A stretch of 6,535 nt of DNA from Planctomycetaceae bacterium (GTDB lineage Bacteria; Planctomycetota; Planctomycetia; Planctomycetales; Planctomycetaceae): the NCBI GenBank assembly GCA_016765335.1, contig JAESQE010000509.1, positions 1 to 6,535 of the forward strand, written 5' to 3'. The position numbers were made by a program, and so were the translations under genes. Of the stretch, positions 1-6,535 are shown in pieces. The notes under the pieces were generated by a model that worked only from the letters and a program-made list of their open reading frames with translations, did no database searches and was not told where the DNA came from. The number at the start of each line of letters is the position of its first letter. The stretch's first letter is position 1.

Positions 1-1118
1 CGCCCACAGGAAACGGTCGATGTTTAATCGACGGTCGGGAGCTGCACGACTTTTCAAGTAACGATTATCTGGGGTACTCTCAGCATCCCGATGTCATTGC
101 AGCGACGGTTCGATCCGTGAATGAACTTGGCGTGGGTGCCCGAGCCAGCATGCTGATTTCTGGTTGGACTCCAGCTCATCAGTTGCTCAGCCAGCGGTTA
201 TGTGAATTGGAACAGACGCCGGCGGCCTTACTTTTTTCTTCTGGATATGCAGCCTGCCAAGGGGTCATTGCAAGTTTAGTGAATCCCGAGGATACCCTGT
301 TTTGCAATCGATTAAATCACGCGAGTTTGATTGATGGTTGCAGGCTCTCGCAGGCGAAAATGAGAGTTTTCAGACATGACCGCCTGGAGATTTTAGAGCG
401 GGAATTGAACAAGGCACCGCAGCAAGGGACTCGTTGGATCATCACCGAAACGGTTTTTGGAATGGATGGCACATTGGCTCCGCTTGCAGACCTTGTCGAA
501 CTTGCTCAGAAATACAACGCATACATTCTCTGCGACGAAGCACATGCGACCGGTGTTTATGGCGATGGTGGACGTGGTTGTATTGCAGAATTGGAGGAGT
601 CCGGAATTTCTCGTGACATCATCAATAGGCACATTCCTCTGCGTATCGGAACCCTTAGTAAAGCGTTAGGCTCTCAAGGAGGATTTGTTGTCGGATCAAC
701 TGAAGTGATTGAGTTGCTTTGGAACAACGCTCGCACTGCGATGTTCTCGACTGCTCTTTCGATTCCAGCCTGTGCAGCGGCAGCAGAAGCGATCCGTTTA
801 CTTATGCAGGATTCGCAGCGTCCAGCCAAACTCAGAGACAAAGTAAAATCGTTCCGGGAAGAACTTCTCAATAACAACTTAGCAGTTTTGGGAGCAGTCG
901 ATTGCCCGATTGTTCCCGTAGTGTTGAAGGATCCGGAAGCGACAATTAATCTTGCATCAAAACTGGAAGACGAAGGGTTTCTGGTTGGAGCCATTCGCCC
1001 GCCAACCGTTCCTGAAAACACGTCACGACTCCGCATTTCGATTAATGCAGATCATACTCCTGAAGTTCTACATCAATTAGCTCAATCACTAAAAACAGCC
1101 GTCCATGAAAGCCCGTGA
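1..1118 (+). CDS. bioF: 8-amino-7-oxononanoate synthase-like PLP enzyme (alpha-oxoamine synthase family), 5' partial
   Basis: This probably condenses pimeloyl-ACP/CoA with L-alanine, releasing CO2 to give 8-amino-7-oxononanoate (KAPA), the first committed ring-building step of biotin synthesis in the cytoplasm. The frame is open from base 3 (371 residues visible). It begins inside the N-terminal domain at the family motif SNDYLG (about 57-74), so only some 20-40 residues are missing. The GTG at 117 lies within the conserved fold and is not the start. Visible family marks are LNHAS with the PLP-stacking His (318-320), the DEAHATGV box with the PLP-pyridine Asp (534-536) and His (543-545), the Schiff-base Lys in [12 protein letters not shown] (660-662), and a C-terminal AIRPPTVP segment typical of BioF. 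The gene overlaps the next one by 14 bp. What I see supports the fold firmly. The exact substrate is inferred from BioF-like motifs, and another alpha-oxoamine synthase (for example a KBL-like or secondary-metabolite enzyme) is possible. Confidence 0.8.
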   Translation, partial: PTGNGRCLIDGRELHDFSSNDYLGYSQHPDVIAATVRSVNELGVGARASMLISGWTPAHQLLSQRLCELEQTPAALLFSSGYAACQGVIASLVNPEDTLFCNRLNHASLIDGCRLSQAKMRVFRHDRLEILERELNKAPQQGTRWIITETVFGMDGTLAPLADLVELAQKYNAYILCDEAHATGVYGDGGRGCIAELEESGISRDIINRHIPLRIGTLSKALGSQGGFVVGSTEVIELLWNNARTAMFSTALSIPACAAAAEAIRLLMQDSQRPAKLRDKVKSFREELLNNNLAVLGAVDCPIVPVVLKDPEATINLASKLEDEGFLVGAIRPPTVPENTSRLRISINADHTPEVLHQLAQSLKTAVHESP

Positions 1119-2070
1119 GATGAACGATCACTCTCCCGCAACTTCTGAAAATATCAATGCTGATTTCCTGAAACGAAACGGCATCGAGCAGCTCTACCCA
1201 TTCGCCTCGCATTACTTGGAAATCGAGGGCGTCAAGTATCATTATGTCGATGAGTACAACGGCGAGGGAGATCCGAATAGCCAGGAAGTGCTTCTGTTTG
1301 TGCACGGGAATCCGACATGGAGTTTTGCGTGGCGAAATTTGATCAAACCACTCAGTAAAAAGTATCGTTGCATTGCAGTGGATCACATCGGTTGCGGCCT
1401 GTCCGATAAGCCTCAGCACTATCCGTACCAACTCGATCAGCACATCGCGAACCTGCAACAACTGGTAGAAACTCTGGATCTGAAAGAAATCAATTTGATT
1501 GCTCATGATTGGGGAGGAGCCATCGGTACGGGAGTTGCAGGACGCATGCCCGAACGATTCAAACGCATTGTGTTGATGAACACCGGGGCATTTTGCTCAA
1601 AGCAAATCCCGTTTCGAATTTCGTTGTGTCGAATACCACTTCTGGGAACATTGGGAATTCGAGGACTGAATCTATTTGCCCGGGCAGCGATCAGTATGGC
1701 AGTGGATAAATCCAAGCCGATGCCCAAGGATGTTGCTCGTGGTTATCTGGCCCCTTACGATAGCTGGAAAAACCGCATCGCAACGGATCGCTTTGTGAAA
1801 GATATTCCGCTGAGCATTCATCATGAAAGTTATGCGACGTTGACAGAGGTCGAAAATAATCTTTCGCGGCTAGAGCATCTTCCAGTCCTTTTCCCCTGGG
1901 GCAAACGAGACTGGTGTTTCACGACACAGTTCTTAGATATTTTCCTCAAACATTTCCCCAACGCACAGACCAAAATCTTCGATCAGGCAGGACATTACCT
2001 GTTTGAAGAGGAACCCGAAGAACTGTTGAAGCTGATCTCTGAATTCCTGGAAAAATTAGAACAAGTCTGA
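1105..2070 (+). CDS. oleB: alpha/beta hydrolase, OleB-like (beta-lactone decarboxylase / haloalkane dehalogenase superfamily)
   Basis: A 321-residue alpha/beta hydrolase of normal length. The motifs run in order: HGNPTW (residues 67-72, oxyanion region), [11 protein letters not shown] (93-103), the nucleophile elbow HDWGG with Asp135 (bases 1507-1509) followed by Trp136, a cap domain (about 160-235, with [14 protein letters not shown]), WGKRD with the probable acid Asp269, and AGHYL with His297. An Asp nucleophile followed by Trp marks the haloalkane dehalogenase superfamily. The [11 protein letters not shown] and cap sequences resemble the OleB group, which in OleABCD pathways decarboxylates a beta-lactone to a cis-olefin. 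There is no signal peptide, so it is probably cytoplasmic. Two starts are possible: ATG 1105, which overlaps the bioF-like gene, or ATG 1120, which lies 1 bp after that gene's TGA. Neither has a clear Shine-Dalgarno sequence, and translational coupling is likely. No oleA, oleC or oleD is in the window, so the OleB role is inferred. A true dehalogenase or epoxide-type hydrolase cannot be excluded. Confidence 0.85.
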   Translation: MKAREMNDHSPATSENINADFLKRNGIEQLYPFASHYLEIEGVKYHYVDEYNGEGDPNSQEVLLFVHGNPTWSFAWRNLIKPLSKKYRCIAVDHIGCGLSDKPQHYPYQLDQHIANLQQLVETLDLKEINLIAHDWGGAIGTGVAGRMPERFKRIVLMNTGAFCSKQIPFRISLCRIPLLGTLGIRGLNLFARAAISMAVDKSKPMPKDVARGYLAPYDSWKNRIATDRFVKDIPLSIHHESYATLTEVENNLSRLEHLPVLFPWGKRDWCFTTQFLDIFLKHFPNAQTKIFDQAGHYLFEEEPEELLKLISEFLEKLEQV

Positions 2071-2081
2071 GTCTTTCTGCT

Positions 2082-2096
2082 CTCGCCAGATGCGAG
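2082..2096. terminator. small hairpin in the convergent gap, possible weak bidirectional terminator
   Basis: An exact 5-bp stem (CTCGC / GCGAG) with a 5-nt loop (CAGAT) starts 12 bp after the stop of the OleB-like gene and ends 36 bp from the stop of the DUF1501 gene. It is the only hairpin I see in the 61-bp gap (2071-2131) where transcription from both sides should end. Neither strand has a proper T-tract after the stem, so the stem is weak as an intrinsic terminator and may be chance. Confidence 0.25.
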
Positions 2097-2131
2097 TTAG
2101 GTATAATTTGACTTCCGATGCATTCCGTTTA

Positions 2132-3579
2132 TCAAACAAGAATTTCTTTAATCACGTTCCCGTGCACATCGGTCAGGCTGTTATCTCGACCGCCGTGCCG
2201 ATAGGTGAGAATTTCATGATCGATACCAAGTTGATGTAATATTGTTGCGTGGATGTCGTGGATATCTGCTTTATTTTCAACCACCGAATTCCCGAATTCA
2301 TCGGTGTTTCCGTAAGCCATTCCTCCTTTGAATCCGCCGCCAGCCATGAATATTGAATAACCATTGACATGATGATCGCGACCGCAAGTTGGTGTCACAG
2401 CTGGCGTGTGAGGCGTACGGCCCATCTCTCCTGCCCAGACGACAATCGTCTCATCCAGTAGCCCTCGTTGTTTCAGGTCAATAATTAACGCTGCAACTGA
2501 TTGCTCGGTAATCCGTGCGTTCTTCTCATGATTGGTTTAATTTCAGAATGTTGATCCCAGGGAGAATTGTTCCCATCAAAGCTCGGGCAAGTGATCTCAA
2601 CAAACCGAACACCTGCTTCGATTAATCGCCGTGCTCGGATTGCCTGTGTCGCATAATACTGCTGATGTGAATCTTGAGAATCGACGCCATAGAGTTGTTG
2701 TAGCTGTTTTGTTTCTCCGCTGATATCTGCAATCTGAGGAATCGTGCTTTGCATACGGAAAGCCGTTTCGTAATTTACGATTGCCCCTTCGATAGCATTC
2801 GAATCTGCACTTTGAGCTGCAAATTCTCGATCTTGAATTTCAAGTAATGCCAGCTTTCTTTGTTGTAATTCAGCCGAATCTGAAGGGGAAATATTATCAA
2901 CCGAAACGCCTTTCGCACGCAGCATCGTGGCTTGATGGCTGGCAGGCAAATACGAACTACCAAAATTCTCCAAGCCACCATTGGGCACCCAATCATTATT
3001 GAGCACCACGTAACCAGGCAGGTTCTTGTTTTCAGTCCCCAAGCCATAAGAAACCCAAGCACCAAGACTTGGAGCTTGGCCCAAAATACGCCCGGTGTGT
3101 AGCAATAGATTTTGTTGACCATGCAAAGGCAATTCACCAACCATGGATCGCACGACACAAATTTCATCGGCTATTTGAGAAATGTGTGGAAACAAATCGC
3201 TGACCCACAATCCAGAATCTCCACGTTGTTGAAAGTTCCAGGGACTCCCCAGCCAAACACGGGATGCAGAAGATTGCGATCGTTTTGAAACGGCACCTTT
3301 GCCAATTGCTGTGCCTTCATGCTTTTTTAACATTGGCTTCGGATCAAAAGTATCTACATGACTTGGTCCTCCATCCATAAAGCAAAAGATGATGTTCTTT
3401 GCACGAGCAGGAAAATGAGTTCGAGGGGCTTGGAATTCGCTTGAAGAGGCATCACCAGCAATCAAACCGCTTAAAGCGAGCCAGCCAAACCCGGCGGAGG
3501 AGTTTTGCAAGAGACTTCGCCGCGAGAAATCGCCAGCAATTCTTCCAGTACATCGTGAAAACGTGGATATTTTTTTCAT
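2132..3579 (-). pseudogene. DUF1501 family protein with Tat signal, disrupted by a single-base frameshift
   Basis: A planctomycete DUF1501 protein (alkaline phosphatase/sulfatase-like fold; molecular function unknown). ATG 3579 is chosen as the start because AGGT lies 6 nt upstream and the ATG is 4 bp after the preceding stop. Residues 1-45 form a Tat signal: SRRSLLQ (Arg20-Arg21), then a hydrophobic stretch to about residue 42, so export is likely. MDGGPSHVDTF (68-78) and WDQH (341-344) are DUF1501 hallmarks. After about residue 350 the frame shifts and the original frame stops at 2485-2487. Reading on in the other frame gives [11 protein letters not shown], a GLLDET segment, [16 protein letters not shown] and HGGRD, ending at TGA 2132-2134. 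With one base restored the product would be about 482 residues, which is normal for the family. The gene is either recently broken or carries a sequencing error. It is almost certainly co-transcribed with the DUF1549/DUF1553 gene upstream. Confidence 0.85.
2531..2536 (-). other. frameshift site (probable one-base deletion) in the DUF1501 gene
   Basis: On the minus strand the gene reads GAA ATT AAA CCA ATC ATG, and this frame leads to a TAA 15 codons further on. If one A is added to give CCA AAT CAT GAG AAG AAC, the reading becomes K-P-N-H-E-K-N and joins the rest of the DUF1501 domain without loss of residues. A short A-rich context makes loss of one A (ACCAAATC to ACCAATC) the simplest explanation. 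The exact missing base cannot be fixed from this sequence. Confidence 0.75.
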
Positions 3580-3583
3580 CGAA

Positions 3584-6535
3584 TTACCTGTAATAAATAA
3601 ACTCTTTGGTATTAAAGAAAGTATGCGCCAATTCTGCCCAGGCATTTTTGTCGGTCATCAATTCGCTGGACTGAGAAAAACTGGTAACTGCTTCTGCCCA
3701 ACGTATTAATTCGGCGTCAGTCGGATTACGCCCAAACGCCTGTATAAACATGTCAGTGACGCGTTCTTCCGGATTCTCACGACCATCGACCATCAGTTTT
3801 TCTGCCCATTGCTCACTTAATTGAACGACCAACGGATGATTGAGCAACGCCAGAGCATGACTCGGATTATTGGTCACATCTCGCCGCCCTGTAGGAATTT
3901 TCAAATCAGGCAAATTAAAACAGACCAGAAATTTAGGCGGATCCATGATCGACATTTTCATGTAAATCGAACGCCTGCCATTGCTATCTAATGGACCGGA
4001 AAACAACCGTTTCTTATCATCCTCAACTAAACGCGGCGGATCAATGGGCCGCCCATAAAGCTGCCGATCTAATCTTCCCGAAACCGCAAGCAAGTTGTCT
4101 CGAACCGCTTCGGCTTCTAAACGCCGAGTTGCATAATGGTGAAGCAAGCGATTGTCAGGATCGCCATCAGCAGCTTTTGGTGTGATGGCACTCGATTGGC
4201 GAAATGCCTGACTGAGCACCAAGCGACGAATCAGTTTTTTTGTTGACCAGCCCTGCTCCATAAACCGAATGGCCAGCCAATCGAGCAGTTCGGGATGCGA
4301 TGGACGGTCTCCCAGTTTCCCAAAATCACTGGGGGTCGCCACAATCCCGGTCCCGAAAACAGATTGCCAGACACGGTTCACATACACGCGTGCTGTTTGT
4401 GGATTATTGGAACTGCTGAGATATTCTGCCAGTTCAAGCCGACCGCTGCCCTTACTTTGATCAACTCGGTGCTTTCCTGCAAAGACCTCCAGGAAATCAC
4501 GGGGGATCGCAGCCCCATCATCATCAACATTTCCTCGTACATTCAACCGATAGTCTAACGGGACAACCTGACGTTCATCCATGCTCATTGCACTGCGGGA
4601 AAATTCAAGTTTCGCTTCGATTTCACGATATTGATGAACAAGTCTTTCGGCCTCGGGAATATCTTTTCCCTGATTGGCTAGCAACTTATTTTTGAGCAAC
4701 CAGTTGATCAGCTTGATATCTTCAGATGTCGCCTGATTGACCGACCAGCGACCAATCGCCTCCGTAAACCAATTCACAACACGCTGCCAGGCTTCCGCTT
4801 GTTGCATCGATTCGGGCAACTCGCCTTTAAATATAAATAACGATACAAAATGGTTCAACTCATCTTCGGGCGTTCCGGCTGCCTGATGCGTGACAATTCC
4901 GGTCAGGCTGAACCAACTTCGTTTATCCAAACCGGTATCATTATTAGGTAAGACCACATTCCCTGCACGAGCAACTCCGGTTCGAGGTGGGAAGTTTGGG
5001 TTCAAAGACGAAGTCACCACTTCACAAAAGACTCGGGTCACACCATTCTTCAATCCCAGATCGACTAATGAAGCCCATTTCAATACTGTGTTCGAATCGT
5101 AAAATATTGGTCCTTCGTTTTGAAACGCATTTTGCGGAGTGACCACATGCCCGGCCCAATCGCCACCTTGAAGCTGAAGACTGACAATGTTTTGAGGAAT
5201 TTTCCTTTGGGCAGGTAATCGAACAGCTCCACTTAGTTTTGATGAAATCGCATGCGTATGGTAGCCACGAGGAAGCAATTGATCGATCAGCTTTTCACCT
5301 TGAAGACTGATAAGCGGCGCACCGTCATCCACATAACCGTGTGCCATCCCTTCGCCATCCACACTCCAGCCATTGGGAAATCCTGGATTGGAAAAATCAC
5401 TCAGCACAGTAAACTTTTCAGCATTTGATTTCCTGCGAGACTCACGCGTGGTTTTCCATTCGGTAATAAGTCGTCGCCAAGTTTCGGAAATATCGCGATT
5501 GGGTTGAGCCGACTCCGATTCAACCAAATCATTCAGCAGTTGTCCCAAAGGCCAGGCAATCTCCTCGATCTTTGCGTCTTTCAAAGAGGCTCGATTTTCG
5601 TTGGCCCATTTTTGAAAAGAGACTCCAGTTGCAAGGGGTCCGCTGTTTGATTTCCACGTTTGCCCAATCTGTTTTTGAATCTGACCACGAAGTTGCTTAA
5701 GTTGTGAAATCAATGCTTCATTTTTTCCTGGGGCATCGATTGGTCGAGCTGTCCATCGCGGCGTCATAAACACACTGGCTAATGCATAGTAATCGGCTTG
5801 AGAAATGGCATCGATTTTATGATCGTGGCAGCGAGCACAAGCAACTGTCATGCCCAGAAACGCTTTTGAAAATGCATCAATCTTGTTATTCACCATCTCT
5901 TGATGAACTCCGTTGAATGCCAAGCTACTTCCGTGACGATGTTCGCCCAAGTGATAAAACATCGGGCCAATCATACTTTCATTTACGCCAGCCTGTTTGT
6001 TGATGCGTGGCGTGGAAAGTAGATCCCCTGCAATTTGCTCGCGTATCAATTGGTCGAAACCAATGTCGTCGTTGAAAGCTCGAATCAGATAATCACGGTA
6101 CTCGAAAGAACCTTTAGCCGGGTTGTCCCATTCATAGCCGTAAGTATCTGTATAACGCACGACATCCATCCAATGTCTTGCAAAGCGTTCCCCAAAGTGC
6201 GGAGAATTGAGAAGCTCATCAACCTGCCTGGCCATTGCAACATCTGGATCAATCGCAAAAGCCTCGCGAAATGATTCGACTTGCTGTGGCGAGGGTGGTA
6301 ATCCGGTAAGAACAAACGAAAGCCGTCGAAGTAACGTTTCTGCATTGGCAGAGGGGGCAGGAGATAAACCAGCCTCTTTCAACTTCGAATACACAAAACG
6401 GTCTACAGGTTCTTTTGACCAACGCACATTATCAATCGAAGGAGGTGACACTTTCTTAGGAGGTTGCAAACTCCACCAGCGACTCCGTTCATCCAATTTT
6501 GCCTTCCACGCCAGCTGCGCAGCTTCGGTTGGCGA
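3584..6535 (-). CDS. DUF1549/DUF1553 (PSCyt2-PSD1) planctomycete cytochrome c-like protein, 5' partial
   Basis: The frame is open to the window edge (983 residues visible), so the start is outside. The TTG at 6496 is only an internal Leu codon. The PSCyt2/DUF1549 domain spans about 6415-5764 and includes TGLPPSP, HFGERFARHWMDVVRY and CARCHDHK. CARCH (5839-5825) is a CXXCH haem-binding motif. A linker follows (about 5760-5420), then a beta-rich middle region (about 5419-4819) with an NGWSVDGEG segment and NPNFPPRTG, resembling a carbohydrate-binding-like jelly roll by appearance only. DUF1553/PSD1 spans about 4453-3664 and includes ARVYVNRVWQ, GTGIVATPSDFG, LDWLA, NPSHALALLNHP and a C-terminal FIYYR. 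In this family a PSCyt1 cytochrome domain and a signal peptide usually come before DUF1549, and would lie beyond 6535. The DUF1501 gene follows after 4 bp. The family's role is unknown; ideas include extracytoplasmic redox or polymer degradation. No frameshift is seen. Confidence 0.92.
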   Translation of the reverse strand, partial: SPTEAAQLAWKAKLDERSRWWSLQPPKKVSPPSIDNVRWSKEPVDRFVYSKLKEAGLSPAPSANAETLLRRLSFVLTGLPPSPQQVESFREAFAIDPDVAMARQVDELLNSPHFGERFARHWMDVVRYTDTYGYEWDNPAKGSFEYRDYLIRAFNDDIGFDQLIREQIAGDLLSTPRINKQAGVNESMIGPMFYHLGEHRHGSSLAFNGVHQEMVNNKIDAFSKAFLGMTVACARCHDHKIDAISQADYYALASVFMTPRWTARPIDAPGKNEALISQLKQLRGQIQKQIGQTWKSNSGPLATGVSFQKWANENRASLKDAKIEEIAWPLGQLLNDLVESESAQPNRDISETWRRLITEWKTTRESRRKSNAEKFTVLSDFSNPGFPNGWSVDGEGMAHGYVDDGAPLISLQGEKLIDQLLPRGYHTHAISSKLSGAVRLPAQRKIPQNIVSLQLQGGDWAGHVVTPQNAFQNEGPIFYDSNTVLKWASLVDLGLKNGVTRVFCEVVTSSLNPNFPPRTGVARAGNVVLPNNDTGLDKRSWFSLTGIVTHQAAGTPEDELNHFVSLFIFKGELPESMQQAEAWQRVVNWFTEAIGRWSVNQATSEDIKLINWLLKNKLLANQGKDIPEAERLVHQYREIEAKLEFSRSAMSMDERQVVPLDYRLNVRGNVDDDGAAIPRDFLEVFAGKHRVDQSKGSGRLELAEYLSSSNNPQTARVYVNRVWQSVFGTGIVATPSDFGKLGDRPSHPELLDWLAIRFMEQGWSTKKLIRRLVLSQAFRQSSAITPKAADGDPDNRLLHHYATRRLEAEAVRDNLLAVSGRLDRQLYGRPIDPPRLVEDDKKRLFSGPLDSNGRRSIYMKMSIMDPPKFLVCFNLPDLKIPTGRRDVTNNPSHALALLNHPLVVQLSEQWAEKLMVDGRENPEERVTDMFIQAFGRNPTDAELIRWAEAVTSFSQSSELMTDKNAWAELAHTFFNTKEFIYYR
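3586..3589 (-). promoter_or_regulatory. Shine-Dalgarno-like AGGT that decides the DUF1501 start
   Basis: On the minus strand AGGT lies 6 nt before ATG 3579. It is formed by the last sense codon (AGG) and the first base of the TAA stop of the DUF1549/DUF1553 gene. The ribosome ending the first gene is therefore placed on the start of the second, which suggests translational coupling. It supports the start at 3579 over the in-frame upstream ATG at 3645, which would overlap the preceding gene by 62 bp. Confidence 0.5.

Noticed and set aside
117..119. GTG as the start of the bioF-like gene.
   Set aside because: The frame is open upstream to base 3 and encodes conserved residues including SNDYLG, so the true start is outside the window.
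1042..1506. A 154-codon open frame on the minus strand opposite the 3' end of bioF and the 5' part of the hydrolase gene (similar open frames lie opposite other genes).
   Set aside because: It crosses two well-supported genes on the opposite strand and its translation resembles no family I recognise. It is a shadow frame, as are the others opposite or inside the main genes.
1105..2070. Annotation of the hydrolase as BioH, based on its place next to bioF.
   Set aside because: BioH needs a Ser in the G-X-S-X-G elbow. Here the elbow is HDWGG with Asp, as in OleB and haloalkane dehalogenases.
2102..2107. A perfect TATAAT (-10 promoter box) on the plus strand.
   Set aside because: It lies in a convergent gap with no plus-strand gene downstream and no TTGACA-like box at the right distance upstream. 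Probably chance.
2132..2425. A separate 97-residue protein starting at ATG 2425 (MGRTPHTP), with AGGAG just upstream on the minus strand.
   Set aside because: The sequence before the ATG encodes the conserved WAGE of the same DUF1501 domain, the AGGAG is only 3 nt from the ATG, and homology continues upstream to 2530. It is the back half of the broken gene.
2525..2545. Programmed ribosomal frameshifting in the DUF1501 gene.
   Set aside because: The required shift is -1, but the codons ATT AAA CCA ATC do not form an X XXY YYZ slippery heptamer. I see no strong downstream structure, and I know of no such case in this family.
6494..6496. TTG as the start of the DUF1549/DUF1553 gene.
   Set aside because: The frame continues open to the window edge, and this family normally has a PSCyt1 region and signal peptide ahead of the RWWSLQP segment. 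No Shine-Dalgarno is evident.

Overview
The window looks like chromosomal DNA from a planctomycete (phylum Planctomycetota) of moderate GC content. The main reason is a tandem pair on the minus strand: a DUF1549/DUF1553 (PSCyt2/PSD1) protein with a CXXCH motif, followed by a DUF1501 protein with a twin-arginine signal. Such pairs occur in many copies in planctomycete genomes and rarely elsewhere. The genus cannot be fixed from the sequence alone.

Layout. Positions 1-1118 (+) hold the 3' part, nearly all, of a PLP-dependent alpha-oxoamine synthase that best fits BioF. Positions 1105-2070 (+) hold an alpha/beta hydrolase with an aspartate nucleophile that resembles OleB, the beta-lactone decarboxylase of head-to-head olefin synthesis. 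The two genes overlap by 14 bp, or are 1 bp apart if the second ATG is used, so they are very probably one operon. A 61-bp convergent gap (2071-2131) contains one small hairpin. On the minus strand, 6535-3584 is the DUF1549/DUF1553 gene, whose 5' end lies outside the window. It is followed after 4 bp by the DUF1501 gene (3579-2132). The window is almost fully coding, and I see no RNA genes, mobile elements, CRISPR arrays or long repeats.

The most notable points are these. (1) The DUF1501 gene is broken by a single-base deletion near 2531-2536. Both halves are otherwise well conserved, so this is either a recent mutation or a sequence error. (2) A bioF-like gene is translationally coupled to an OleB-like hydrolase. 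The position invites a BioH annotation, but the Asp nucleophile argues against an esterase.

Function. The plus-strand pair are probably soluble cytoplasmic enzymes (biotin-type acyl condensation and beta-lactone or related chemistry). The minus-strand pair is probably exported, with the DUF1501 protein going through the Tat pathway and the partner possibly carrying haem. The role of this second pair is not known with certainty. I saw no clearly undescribed system in this window.
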